Below are positions 10,966 through 22,775 of a stretch of DNA of 64,000 nt, in pieces. Location: assembly GCA_028829895.1 (NCBI GenBank), contig CM054183.1, positions 70,369,071-70,433,070 of the forward strand, written 5' to 3'. Each line of letters begins with the position of its first letter. Positions within the stretch are counted from its first letter, which is position 1. The DNA comes from Sinotaia quadrata. Lineage: Eukaryota > Mollusca > Gastropoda > Architaenioglossa > Viviparidae. The notes beneath the pieces are model-generated. The model was not told where the DNA came from. It worked only from the letters and a program-made list of their open reading frames with translations, and searched no databases. The translations under genes and the position numbers were made by a program.

Positions 10966-12500
10966 TTAGAACGGCTCGATAAAATGAGTCTCTTGTGTTT
11001 CTCATGTGCAAATTTACAAAGAAACCATGACATCTTCACTTTTCCTCACCATGGTACAATTTCTGTTTTCCTGCTGAACATAAATATCTCCTAGCCTCTT
11101 GCGCCTGTCTGCTAAATCAGTTTAACTTGGAAGTAGACAAACCATAGTCAATGAATTTTCAGTTCTTGTCGCCCATGATTCTCAGCTTTGAGTGTTGTTC
11201 AGATGAAAGGAATTTGAATAGTCAACACTTACAAAATATGTTAGCTTTGCTTTCATCTTAACGCTCTGCGCAGTACAAATGCCTTTAAGTATCTCACGAA
11301 TCTCTTTTTGTTTCTACAAAATGACAATTTCCAATTGGAAAGCTTTCACATCGTTTCACTTTAGGGATGTCAAAAACGTAAATTCTGCGGTACTAACTCA
11401 ATCGCAATCTCATACACTTTAGCAATTAATGGCCACACGGACAACCATTTTAGCAAGTAAATTCCCCATCGCTTCTCACGCCAACACCGTGCATCAGAAT
11501 TTGCCAACGATTGCAGCTTGAGATGACGGCCTGATGGTCCTAGATCTTGTTACCAGTGAAACTTATGTTGTAACTCTCTCCCTGGGCGGCATATGGGTCG
11601 TGATTTGGCGCCGACCGCGTTAAAACAAGGAAATCCGTTTTATTTTCTGCCCAGAATCCCCTCTTTTGGATTGTCGTATGTCACGCGAAATTGACAGCGC
11701 GAGATCACGTGACATCCTTCTACACCGGGCCATTGAAGAAAAGAGTACAATTTGTTCACGATGCGTGCTCCGTTTGAGTGCACGATAGCGCACAATTCCT
11801 GCTCGTCTCGGACTCGTCATTAGAGCGAGGAAGAAAAGGAAAGGACCCTTCCTTCGATTGTCTCGCACCCACATTCTTGACTCCATTATAGCGTCTTTGA
11901 GTCTTCAGACTTTGAATAGCAGCGTGTTGGCAGGAGAAATGATTCTGAGCTAGATAACTTACAACGAACTTTGTTGACCGACTTAAGGGGTAAACGAACA
12001 TCACACTGTCTGGTCCAGCTGAAGAAAGCTGCAGGCTTCACTTAGAGAAAACGAGAAATGAACACTTTATAATCAAAGACGACAAGCTCCTTTCCTTTCT
12101 GACAACTCTACATGTATATCAGAAAACCCCAGGCTAAATTTCTCCTTAGTTGTTTACCCTATATTGCATTCGCTCTGCACTACGAACAATAATAATATTA
12201 GGATAGTTAGAAAGGAAAAGAAAAAAATGGAGGGGAATTAAAAACAGAAAGGAAAATGCTGGTTGAAGCGCTCCCTTGGGCTAAATTTGCAGAGGAACGC
12301 AGACAACATGATTCTGCCCAACTACTAGTGACAATGTTATTGATCTGGCCGACCTTGAAAGTTGGTCTCATGACTAAAGATTTTTGGATGGTTTAAAGTG
12401 TAAACGTTCTGGACATTACTTTCTGATATAAGAGTAAAGGCTTGTAAATTGTATGTAATAAACTATAGACCAGTTTTACATCATTTTCTTCCACTGTTTA
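10966..12500. other. Unique segment with a GC-richer patch at 11.5-11.9 kb
   Basis: No tandem repeats. Between about 11570 and 11890 the composition is richer in GC and CpG, and a TCACGTGA E-box palindrome lies at about 11705. Two minus-strand open frames (11620-11886 and 11756-12004) overlap in different frames and are Arg- and Ser-rich with no known domain. It could contain a regulatory region or an exon of an unknown gene; I cannot decide. Confidence 0.35.
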
Positions 12501-12504
12501 TATC

Positions 12505-12655
12505 GCAGTCAGTATTCAGATACAAGTAAGTCAATATTCGGAAACAAGTAAGTCAATATTCAGATACAAGTAAGTCAATATTCGGAAACAAGTAGTTCAA
12601 TATGTAAATACAATTAAGTCAGTATTCAGAAACAAGTAAGTCAGTACTGAGTCAG
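12505..12655. repeat. Minisatellite, 22-bp unit in 44-bp pairs
   Basis: GTAAGTCAATATTC is followed alternately by AGATACAA and GGAAACAA, so the true repeat is a 44-bp dimer. About six monomers are present, the last ones diverged. Confidence 0.88.
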
Positions 12656-13014
12656 TTTCCGCAGGAATTCAAAACAACATCAAACTCTTATGAGAATCCC
12701 ACATTTTACAATTTTCTCTTGTTATATTGACGCCATCCACCACCTATTTGTGAACATTTTCCCGAACATCAGTAGGATTATTCATGAAAATGTTCAGATG
12801 TCATTGCTATTTTAAACTCCATTAGCTCAATGAAGGCTATTTATAGCTTTCTGGTGATTCTGGTGGTTATTTTTATTTTATATATTTACAAAATGCGTTT
12901 AGAAATGTTAATATTGCATTGCTTGTTTCATTAGTTTGTTGATAATTCTTTAACACAGAAAGGAAACTCAACTCTACATTATTTCTACATTTGGTATCCA
13001 CTTTACTCCATTAA
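12656..13014. other. Spacer, nothing recognised
   Basis: AT-rich with no repeat or gene signal that I can support. Confidence 0.4.
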
Positions 13015-13017
13015 ACA

Positions 13018-13069
<52 letters not shown>
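13015..13069. repeat. (CA)n microsatellite
   Basis: About 25 CA dinucleotides, with CGCG near the start and one CG interruption near the end. Confidence 0.97.
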
Positions 13070-13636
13070 ATCTTTCTCTAACATTGTCAAAAATTAATAA
13101 GTTTTAAAATAAAATGCATTTTTTAATGCAATATGCAGCTATTACCATCTGAGAAGCCATTATCATCAATCAACTGAAATCGGATATAGCAGAATATGGG
13201 TGCTATAGTGAATCCGCCACGCGTGACCAAGCTACGAATGGTGTTGTCATCGTTAAGAAATGTGAACAGATGCACCAAGGGTCCAAGTTGTCAGTCATCT
13301 GTAGCTTGGTTAAATCCAACTGGGATATACTTGACATACTTGATTCAGCTGTAACATTTTGTTGCCCTACAGTAGCTGAATCTAACCACAACAAGCAGGC
13401 CATCATAAGTTATTAATAACTTTGTTTATTAATCATGTATGTAGATAATATCATCGACCACCTGCAACCTGGTCTAGTATAAGAATGTAGATGACGTCAT
13501 GACTTACTTACCGCTGGATCCAAATGCAATGTTTATACTGTCGTCTTCATCTTCCAATCTACTTCACAGCTGGTCTTTAGCTAGGCGTGTTACTCAAGTT
13601 GTGGTTAACCAAAACTAGTGAGCCATGACCAATCAC
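13070..13636. other. Spacer, nothing recognised
   Basis: No repeat of more than two copies. A 67-codon minus-strand frame (13203-13406) has no recognisable motif. Confidence 0.35.
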
Positions 13637-13703
13637 GTTGACATTCGACAAACTAAATAATTATTAAGCTAAAAATAGGGACAAGCAAATTTACTCTGCC
13701 ACA
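13637..13703 (-). mobile_element. LTR-family 5' tip fragment
   Basis: On the minus strand from 13703 it reads TGTGGCAGAGTAAATTTGCT then GTCCCTATTT, matching the start of copies A, D and E. Similarity fades within about 65 bp, so only the tip survives. Confidence 0.7.
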
Positions 13704-13849
13704 AACAGTACTTGTGAAAAAGTTTACTAATTGAATGGTTAAATAGCAAACTTTTCTATAGTAAACGGTCAATGTGTGTAGAATTGGAACCTAATAGCAC
13801 GCCCTACTGCAAAGAAACCAACCAAACCTACCCCCGAAAATAAAGCCCT

Positions 13850-13851
<2 letters not shown>

Positions 13852-13903
<52 letters not shown>

Positions 13904-13905
13904 AT
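13852..13905. repeat. (CA)n microsatellite
   Basis: About 23 CA dinucleotides ending in CTCACACA. Confidence 0.97.
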
Positions 13906-13965
13906 AAAAGAGAATTAAATAACAACAAAATAAAAAAAATCTCTGTTACATTTTTCTTCTCAACG

Positions 13966-14101
13966 TCTTGTACCAATCCTGTGAGCCATATTTCCCTTTA
14001 GGTTTCTTTAGCTTGTAATCGGTAATGTCTATGTCTTGTACCAATCCTGTCAGCCATATTTCCCTTTAGGTTTCTTTAGCTTGTAATCGGTAATTTCTAT
14101 G
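13966..14101. repeat. Tandem duplication, 68 bp x 2
   Basis: GTCTTGTACCAATCCTGTSA begins both copies, which differ at only a few positions. Confidence 0.93.
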
Positions 14102-15045
14102 TCGCACGAGTGGGAGCACGTGCAGCGAGTCCACGCGACATGTTTTACAACTGTTGTGACTGCTTCTCTCCACACGCTCACCCAAGCGAACAGGCCGCTG
14201 GCGCTTTAATTACCGCGAATCCAACTCCGGAAATATCATTAATTTTCAGATTTTACTTTCTTCCAACAAACCAGAAGGGATGGTACAGGGACTGCACACA
14301 AATTAAATGAACAAGAACAAACAAATGACGTCGACAATTTCTTTCTTCTATTAAAAAATAATAAATAAAAATAAAATAATGAAACTTTTTTCTATTGCCA
14401 GCTGGCACATAATTGATACCTTATAAGCCAGATATACTATACTGTTAAAATAATAAAAACAGATTAACACAAAATAACGCATTTTATATTATTTTTTTTA
14501 GTTCGATGCATATTATTAAAGTAACTTGTACAAGTGAAAACCAAAAAACTATAACACACAACACGTGTCGATCTTGTGAGACAGATGGTGCGTGTAGATA
14601 TACCCCAAATATACTTAACCACTTTCTCACCAGTACGGCCGTCATGTATGTCCAACACTAAGTGGGGGGGGCACGTCTAACTTAATATAGAATATTTCAG
14701 ATATATTTTTTTACTAATACGTGCCATTATATATGACATATAATTAATTATTCATTATAAATAATAAGGACGTTTTGACTGAAGACTTATGTCCTATTTA
14801 TTCGAGTGTAAATGTAGTAGCGAGTATCCAGCTTGCAAATAATCACGTGACTGTGAGTAATAAAGAAACTGGACAAAACATCGGAGCTTGCAATGATAAA
14901 ATAGACCACTGTGTTCTGCAAATAGTAAATCGCCGTGTGAATTGCTGCTTTACAAGATTATTTCAAACGGATAAGAATCAGTGATATTTGCTATCGAATA
15001 CCGCAGAGAGATTTGTTGAGTGGTCGGCCCTGATACGCGATGGAA
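14102..15045. other. Unassigned segment
   Basis: GC-richer for about 120 bp after 14100, then AT-rich. The plus-strand frames at 14110-14310 and 14775-14984 show no known domain. Confidence 0.35.
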
Positions 15046-15358
15046 ATCTATCGGGTCTTGTTTGAATTGTGAGTGCACAGATGGATTTTGTTTGAATTGT
15101 GAGTGCACAGATGGGTCTTGTTTGAATTGTTAGTGCACAGATGGATCTTGTTTGAATTGTGAGTGCACAGATGGGTCTTGTTTGAATTGTGAGTGCACAG
15201 ATGGATCTTGTTTGAATTGTGAGTGCACAGATGGGTCTTGTTTGAATTGTAAGTGCACAGATGGATCTTGTTTGAATTGTGAGTGCACAGATGGCTCTTG
15301 TTTGAATTGTGAGTGCACAGAAGGACTTGTTTGAATTGTGAGTGCACAGATGGGTCTA
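15046..15358. repeat. Minisatellite, 30-bp unit in strict 60-bp dimers
   Basis: Ten copies of TTGAATTGTGAGTGCACAGA plus GGRTCTTG. The G/A at the variable position alternates copy by copy over the first eight units, giving a 60-bp higher-order repeat. Since 30 is a multiple of 3, Cys-rich (plus) and His/Asn-rich (minus) decapeptide frames are open right through it; they are artefacts of the repeat. Confidence 0.96.
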
Positions 15359-16160
15359 TTTTTGGTTTTAGCACATTTACGCGTACTGATTCTTAGTTTG
15401 AATGTAGAATAATTTTTGAGCGTCAGTTCTTTATAACGCTGATTGTTATTTTGAATTGTAATATTTATGTTTTCTACCATATCATGTATTGTTTCTTCAT
15501 TCACTAGAATATTGACCTTGAGGTCATTTCACATTTCATTATTTTTAAACTTTTGTTCTATCAACAGAACAACACTTTTATGTACTTCGCTTATAACATC
15601 CCTATCAATCTGATTTATCAAAACCGGAAGTGTACAATAATTCCAGTTCTGATCAGTATTAATATATGTGTTACTCGACCACTTATGGCACTCTTCTAAT
15701 CAAAGATATGTTCAAGCAATATTTTGTTTTCAGTTATAATATAATAGTAGTTTACAATGTGTAGGTTGGTGGCAGATTATTTTTTTTTATGTCACTTGCA
15801 CCTTTTTTTTGTGTGTAAATTATTTACGTCATCTCTGCAGTGTTACATGCCACTGACGTCATTATCAATGCAAGGTATTGACAACATTCACTAACATTGT
15901 TGGTTCTCAAAAGTATCGGTTTTCATTGCTTTACATTGCTTCGGGGCATGGAATCAGACACCTCTAGCTAGAAAGCTAGGAAGACGCAGACTTATTGTTT
16001 CATTAAATAATGCATGTGTGTGGCCTGGTCTAAGCTGTTTTAGGCATGAAGACACTAAACTGTTAGTTATAATGGTTGTATTATCCTGTACATTTGTGTT
16101 TGTCTCATGAGCGTGGGTGTTATACCGTGTGTGGACCAGTCCAAACTGAAGTAAGCAACA
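15359..16160. other. AT-rich spacer, nothing recognised
   Basis: No gene or repeat seen. A T-rich run lies near 15780-15810. Confidence 0.4.
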
Positions 16161-16264
16161 ACGTTAGTACATACTAATACAAGTTTATGTGTCAAACCAG
16201 CTTTGTAGAGTTAGTCAACAATGCATTTCATACTAATACTTGTTTATGTGTCAAACCAGCTACT
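16161..16264. repeat. Imperfect duplication, ~57-60 bp x 2
   Basis: CATACTAATACAAGTTTATGTGTCAAACCAGC-type sequence occurs twice, before and after the phrase AGTCAACAATGCAT. Confidence 0.75.
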
Positions 16265-16820
16265 TATGGACATAGTCAAGAGCTTGTATTTATTATGCTA
16301 TGTGTATTGGGCTAATAAATACTGTTGCAGGAAACTGTAAGTTGTAGTCAAGAGCTTGTATTTATTATGCTATGTGTATTGGGCTAATAAATACTGTTGC
16401 AGGAAACTTAAGTTGAGACTTGAATGCAAAAGATAATGGAGTTAAAAATATATAAACTGGAAACTTAGCATTTGTTCCCCGATTATATTTTATGGGAATT
16501 AAGCAGCTTTTCTTTCTGTGTATGATTTGAACCTCCTGGTTTGCTGACTGACCATGGTAGAGGTGGGAGCAGTATGGAAGTGTAAGAATACACTGCAGTC
16601 TGTTGTTGTATGGTAGTAAGGCATGCTGACTACATGGAGCAATTTCTGATATAAAGAAGTTACTGGAAATTGCTACAAGTGTTGTTCTGCTTGAGGAAGC
16701 CAAATATAGCAAAGGTGCCAAAGTTAACCTCGAGAGAATAGCAGTGAATCAATGTCCTACAAATGTGCAAGAGAAACATGTGAAACTGATGTAATAATGG
16801 TGAACAACAAACTTGATTAA
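16265..16820 (+). mobile_element. LTR-family fragment B1
   Basis: It matches copy A from about 7280 to 7720 in order, through the shared phrases GAAACTTAGYATTTGTTCCC, GGAAATTGCTACAA and GTGAACAAYAAACTTG. A 72-bp piece (starting GAGCTTGTATTTATTATGCT at about 16281) is duplicated in tandem inside it. Both ends are truncated. Confidence 0.7.
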
Positions 16821-17349
16821 CCATTTGATTTATATTATTGATTGCATTTTGTATTGATACATGTATTTCAATAGTTTCCTTTATTGATTTGTGGAGACTA
16901 GTGTGATGCTTGGAAATTGTCCCTGTGTAATCGAGTCTTGGAATTAAGAGATATTTAATTTTTCACACTCTGTAATGACAGAAAGGGGGTTAGTTCCAAG
17001 TCAAGTGTTCAAAATGCCAATGCTTTGATTGACAATGGATGATGAGAGCCTTTCCGGCTAGTCCTCTTAAATGCAATTGAGAAGGGAGACGACTGAGACC
17101 CCTGAGAGGGTGTGGAAGGGGGAAGTACCTAGTGGCTTGCTTTGTAGTAAGGCAGTCCCATGTCAGAAATAGTTAGGATATCACACAGCCATGAACATGT
17201 GTAAAAAAATGTGTAGATGGACAATTCCGGTCATTGAGGCATGAGTTAATAAATACCCCATCAGGCCTCATTGCAAACACTTGCAACACTATTTTCGTGG
17301 TCCATTCTGAAGGTGATCATAGGCTGTGGTAAGGCATCTGGTCAAGAAT
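16821..17349. other. Unassigned sequence between LTR fragments
   Basis: It has no clear counterpart in LTR copies A, D or E. Composition is more balanced than the surroundings between 17030 and 17330. No open frame worth calling. Confidence 0.35.
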
Positions 17350-18545
17350 GTATGAATGGACTTAGAATGATTTTTGTGTTAAATTATTGCTCATGCATTT
17401 CGATTGATATATGTTAGAATTTTTGATTCATTAATATTTATAGTTCATGTTAGAAAATTATATATTTGATGAATAAAGGATGTAAGGGGCTAAACAATTC
17501 TCTTGCTAAAATGTAAGTTGAATGATTGATGATAGAATGAAGGAGGATAAGAGAATTATGAATTGTATCTAAACACTACACTCCCATGTTTTTCCAGTGT
17601 GGGCGTGCCTTCAAGGTTCAACTTTCAAAGTCAAGGTTCAATTCCACCTTCAAGTTCTACCTTCAAAGTCAACTTTCAAAGTTCCAACTTCAACCTTCAA
17701 GGTTCAAGTTCAAGTCTTCAGTTGTCAGACTGGTTCAACTCTTCAATGTACAGTCTTCATTCAGTCATTCTTGCTACAGTATTGAGGCAACGTATGCTCG
17801 ATTACATGGTAGAATTTTTGAAATTTGTTGTTCTGCTTAAGGGAACTAATATGGTGCAGTGGTGCTATTTTGCCTCGAGAGTATAGCAGCTCATCAGTGT
17901 TCTACAATATGCAAAAGAAACATGTGGGGAGCTGACAATTATATTGTGACAATGAACTTGTGACTTTGTTACAAAAACGCGCAAAAGACTATGGCAGCAA
18001 TTGCCTTGACAATGTTATGTACAGTCTATTATTGCTATATTTTCTAGAACTCCATTTCTGTTCTCTGATAAGGATTGCCCTGTGATTTATACTGACACTA
18101 ATCTGCTGAATTGTGTGTTAGGATATAAGACTGTATAGGTATTGAAATTTTTCGAACATTGTTCATTGAAACATTATTTCAAGTAATCTTTTCATTGTAT
18201 TTGCTATATGTATATTTGATTGTTGATTCAATAAATTTATTGACCTTCTTATGCATGTTGATATCCATATGTTGGAAACGATAGTGGGTGGATGAAGGAT
18301 CGCTAAATATAGATTAAAAGAGTGAATTATCTTATCCTTTAATAAGACGCTTTCCCCATGTGGAAACATTGTGTGATGGTAAATGTTTGTCTTTAATGTT
18401 GTGGAAGAGAGAAAACGTTTACAGTGCTTGCATATCTGCCAAGTGAGAGAGACGAGTGATGTTTTCTGGAGCATTATTAATAACATAAATTAAGATTCTC
18501 ATCATTTGTAATTAGTTATGGACGATTAAATAATAATAATTATTA
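17350..18545 (+). mobile_element. LTR-family copy B2, 5'-truncated
   Basis: The start (GAATGGACTTAGAATGATTT) matches copy A near 7137. From 17810 to 18540 it follows copy A at 7590-8310 closely, including GGATATAAGACTSTATAGGT, the AATAAA-type signal near 18230 and TAATTAGTTATGGA near the end. It lacks the terminal GTCACA. A 12-bp minisatellite sits inside at 17595-17730. Confidence 0.68.
17595..17730. repeat. Minisatellite, ~12-bp unit, inside LTR copy B2
   Basis: CTTCAAGGTTCAA and TTTCAAAGTC alternate about eleven times. It is absent from copies A, D and E. Overlapping plus-strand frames here are repeat artefacts. Confidence 0.85.
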
Positions 18546-18794
18546 TTATAACCAATAACTATGATTGTGTAGTCGTATAGATGAAATATCAATTGTTTGG
18601 TTTTAATGTACTATTTAAATAAATAAAATAATTAGTTCATGTTAACTTCAACTTTTATTTTTATTACGTAAAGTGTTTACTTAACTCACTGTGTACTTGT
18701 ATTTCAAACATTTAATCCATTCACTTTAACATACCGTTTGGGAGATAATGGTTTATTTATTTCACTTTTAATTTATCATGATTATTTTATAAGG
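18546..18794. other. AT-rich spacer between LTR fragments
   Basis: Very AT-rich; no homology to the LTR family and no gene seen. Confidence 0.4.
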
Positions 18795-18975
18795 AAAATC
18801 TTTTATTATCCAATGGTTAAGATTTACTGGAACGAGACCAGCCAATGAGTCAATGAGTTGAGATCAAATGTTTACCTGCTGTAGATAATTCTATTGTTTA
18901 ATCACTTTGAATTTGGTGTGGCAAGAAGTCCGGTCATGAAAGGTGGTCGTTAGCTAATGGTATTATCTGACTGAT

Positions 18976-19065
<90 letters not shown>

Positions 19066-19135
19066 TAGAAATAATTCGTGTATTTTGCTATTGATGTGTT
19101 ATACTTGTCTTTTACGTAGATGAATGTGAATTATC
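18795..19135 (+). mobile_element. LTR-family fragment B3
   Basis: Matches copy A at about 6963-7190, including TTTTATTATCCAATGGTTAA, CGAGACCAGCCAATG and GGACTTAGAAAT. A GA run is inserted where copy A reads GATTGAGAGTGAATGG. Confidence 0.78.
18979..19060. repeat. (GA)41 microsatellite born inside LTR fragment B3
   Basis: An uninterrupted GA run sits exactly at the place where copy A has the short purine phrase GAGAGTGAATGG, so the run appears to have grown from LTR sequence. Long pure GA tracts can form triplex DNA. Confidence 0.97.
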
Positions 19136-19595
19136 TTTTCATATTACCTACATCTCCAGTTGAAAATAAGTCTAAACATATCGTGTTTTTGGACTTGATT
19201 ATCATAATGTTTCATATTTAGTTATACTTGATAAAACCTATATACAATTACATACAACTGATTTAGAAAAATATACTCAGCAAGAAAAAATGTCTGTGGT
19301 CTATTAAATCGTTGGAAAGCTTTTAGTGAGATAAAAAGCCTGTAGGTTCCAGATTAGGAGTCATTAGCTTACACATAAGTGGAATATTTTCGGCAGCAGC
19401 GGAAATCAATATTTATAAAACTGTTCGTTTTCTTCTGAAGAATAGCTGAAACAAACAAGGTCTTGCTAAATCTATTGCTTAGAATCCGAGAGAGACTGGA
19501 ACTGTCTGGTACTATTGCTCTCACAGACTGACAAATCCTTGTTAGTTTTAGACACTGAGAATGATAGTAAACTTGCTACTTCTATTACTGAAATA
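19136..19595. other. AT-rich spacer
   Basis: No gene seen. The last 150 bp contain decayed relatives of the following array (ATTGCTTAGA...GACA). Confidence 0.4.
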
Positions 19596-19930
19596 ATGAC
19601 ATTGACAGATACCGTGTTAGTTCTAGTACTTAGTCACAGACAATGACAGAAAACTTGCTAGGTTTGTTGCTTAGACACCGACAGCGACAAATACCGTGTT
19701 TGTTCTATTGCTTAGACAGCGACAATGATAAAAACCGTGTTTGTTCTATTGCTTAGACACCGACAGTGACAAATACCGTGTTTGTTCTATTGCTTAGACA
19801 GTGACAAATACCATGTTTGTTCTATTGCTTACACTGTGACAGTGACAAATACCATGTTTGTTCTATTGCTTACACTGTGACAGTGACAAATACCATGTTT
19901 GTTCTATTGCTTACACTGTGACAGTGACAG
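19596..19930. repeat. Minisatellite, ~41-42-bp unit
   Basis: GACAAATACCRTGTTTGTTC recurs about eight times, followed by TATTGCTTAGACA or TATTGCTTACACT. The right-hand copies are the most alike. Confidence 0.9.
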
Positions 19931-19984
19931 AAAACTTATTGCACCATTACTCTTAGGCGTATTGTGCAAATTTTTGTGCTTTTA

Positions 19985-20485
19985 CTCAGATAAGAACAAA
20001 GATAGTCATTTAGCCTGCACTGTTTGTTCACATAAGAACAAAGATAGTCATTTAGCCTGTACTGTTTGTTCACATAAGAACACAGATAGTCATTTAGCCT
20101 GTACTGTTTGTTCACACCTCATATAGCTTGTACTATTGTTCACATAAGACCAAAGACACTCTTATAGCTTGTACTGTTGTTCACATAAGACCAAAGACAC
20201 TCATATAGCTTGTACTGTTGTTCACATAAGACCAAAGACACTCATATAGCTTGTACTGTTGTTCACATAAGACCAAAGACACTCATATAGCTTGTACTGT
20301 TGTTCACATAAGAACAAAGATGGTCATAGAGTTTGTACTGTTGTTCACATAAGAACAAAGATGGTCATAGAGCTTGTACTGTTGTTCACATAAGAACAAA
20401 GATGGTCATAGAGCTTGTACTGTTGTTCACATAAGAACAAAGATGGTCATAGAGCTTGCACTATCGTTCACATAAGAACAATGAC
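19985..20485. repeat. Minisatellite, 41-42-bp unit, three sequence blocks
   Basis: About twelve copies built on CACATAAGAACAAAGA and GCTTGTACTGTTGTT (GTACTG at 20171 and 20212). Left, middle and right blocks differ (ATAGTCATTTAGCC; CACTCATATAGC; TGGTCATAGAGC), each internally uniform, which implies local homogenisation. Confidence 0.94.
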
Positions 20486-20622
20486 ATCAGATATCGATAG
20501 TGTAAATTACAGTGAGGTAGGAAGACTAGTAATCACATTACTGTAACCGAATTCCCCACAAATATTGCAGAGATCGATTTCTCATCTATTTGTCCCAGTG
20601 ATGAGTTCTAATGGGGCATTAC
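20486..20622. other. Short unique spacer
   Basis: Nothing recognised between the two large arrays. Confidence 0.4.
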
Positions 20623-21872
20623 ATCTACTTATTACATCTACTTATTACATCTACTTATTATATCTACTTATTACATCTACTTATTACATCTACATCTACT
20701 TATTACATCTACTTATTACATCTACTTATTATATCTACATCTACTTATTACATCTACTTATTACATCTACATCTACTTATTATATCTACTTATTACATCT
20801 ACTTATTACATCTACATCTACTTATTACATCTACTTATTACATCTACTTATTATATCTACTTATTACATCTACTTCTACTTATTACATCTACTTCTACTT
20901 ATTACATCTACTTATTACATCTACTTATTACATCTACTTCTACTTATTACATCTACTTATTATATCTACTTATTATATCTACTTATTACATCTACTTATT
21001 ATATCTACTTATTATATGTACTTATTACATCTACTTATTATATGTACTTATTACATATACTTATTATATCTACTTATTATATCTACTTATTATATCTACT
21101 TATTATATCTACTTATTATATGTACTTATTACATATACTTATTATATCTACTTATTACATCTACTTATTATATCTACTTATTATATCTACTTATTATATG
21201 TACTTATTACATATACTTATTATATCTACTTATTATATCTACTTATTACATCTACTTATTATATCTACTTATTACATCTACTTATTACATCTACTTATTA
21301 CATCTACTTATTACATCTACTTCTACTTATTACATCTACTTATTATATCTACTTATTATATCTACTTATTACATCTACTTATTATATCTACTTATTATAT
21401 GTACTTATTACATCTACTTATTATATGTACTTATTACATATACTTATTATATCTACTTATTATATCTACTTATTATATCTACTTATTATATCTACTTATT
21501 ATATGTACTTATTACATATACTTATTATATCTACTTATTACATCTACTTATTATATCTACTTATTATATCTACTTATTATATGTACTTATTACATATACT
21601 TATTATATCTACTTATTATATCTACTTATTACATCTACTTATTATATCTACTTATTATATGTACTTATTACATCTACTTATTATATGTACTTATTACATA
21701 TACTTATTATATCTACTTATTATATCTACTTATTACATCTACTTATTATATCTACTTATTATATCTACTTATTACATCTACTTATTACATCTACTTCTAC
21801 TTATTACATCTACTTATTACATCTACTTATTACATCTACTTATTACATCTACTTATTATATCTATATCTAAT
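20623..21872. repeat. 1.25-kb array of a 13-bp unit
   Basis: Nearly a hundred copies of ACTTATTACATCT and variants (TATATCT, TATATGT, TACATAT), with occasional 6-bp inserts (ACATCT or ACTTCT). Because 13 is not a multiple of 3 and no frame contains a stop, all three plus-strand frames are open and give the same 13-residue Tyr/Leu/Ile peptide; frames of about 440, 427 and 148 codons result. None is a gene. Variant units recur in longer patterns, especially the block TATATGT-TACATAT-TATATCT. Confidence 0.98.
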
Positions 21873-22370
21873 TGCCCAGTTACATAACAATTAAGTCCAT
21901 AATTGCTACCCAAACCACTTTCAGTAACAATTATAATTTTGGAACAGTTTAAGCACTTTACACCTCCATGTAATTATTTAAGTACTACAATATTCACAAT
22001 ATCTACTTCGCTATTTACTCTATATTTTCTCTGCAAGATCAAATAATCAAATAAAGAGGAATAAAAAAATTTAAAATCAGCATTTATTAACTATAAACAA
22101 CGACACTAGCTTTCTTGTCTGAGAATATATCTATGTAGTGAACAGTTTGATTATAGATGTCTCTGTTTTAGTTCTTAGGCATACCTTTTTACTGTATTAT
22201 CTGTCATTGTTCGTTGTTATATCTTTTAGTTTTTAGGCATGCCTTTTTATTGTACTAGTTATAATTGTTCGTTGTCTGACTTTATTGACTGACAATGTGA
22301 GGCTCACATTCTGATGTCTCTCAACTACATCCCGCCCCTCCCACCCGTAATCTGTAGCTCTTGGAAGACT
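21873..22370. other. Unique spacer
   Basis: AT-rich; a GTTCTTAGGCAT/GTTTTTAGGCAT phrase occurs twice near 22170 and 22230 as an imperfect ~67-bp duplication. No gene seen. Confidence 0.4.
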
Positions 22371-22510
22371 GACGAACACGTCATTATTGGTCAGTTTTCT
22401 TTAGTGCCTCTCACACGGACACGTCATTATTGGTCAGTTTTCTTTAGTGCCTCTCACACGGACACGTCATTATTGGTCAGTTTTCTTTAGTGCCTCTCAC
22501 ACGGACACGC
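22371..22510. repeat. Minisatellite, 43-bp unit
   Basis: Three full copies and a partial copy of a unit with GTCATTATTGGTCAGTTTTC; almost no variation. Confidence 0.94.
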
Positions 22511-22540
22511 TCTTCCCTTAGGCAGTGTTCAGTATCTCAA

Positions 22541-22775
22541 CAGACACACCACACACACACACCACACACACACACCACACACCACACACACACACCACAC
22601 ACACACACCACACACCACACACACACACCACACACCACACACACACACCACACACACACACACGCACACATACACACACCACACACACACCACACACACA
22701 CCACACACACCACACACACACACACACACGCACACACACACACACACGCACACACACACCACACACACACACGCA
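22541..22775. repeat. Compound (CA)n / ACC microsatellite
   Basis: CA runs are broken regularly by an extra C (CACACC), giving a longer pattern of about 14-30 bp. Several frames are open on both strands (Thr/His on plus, Cys/Val on minus); all are artefacts. Confidence 0.97.

Noticed and set aside
15152..15334. Cys-rich decapeptide repeat (NCECTDGSCL) resembling EGF- or metallothionein-like protein
   Set aside because: It arises from the 30-bp minisatellite; there is no signal peptide or flanking coding sequence and the minus strand is equally open.
20565..21894. Three overlapping plus frames of 440, 427 and 148 codons
   Set aside because: All are the 13-bp array in its three frames and give the same peptide pattern.
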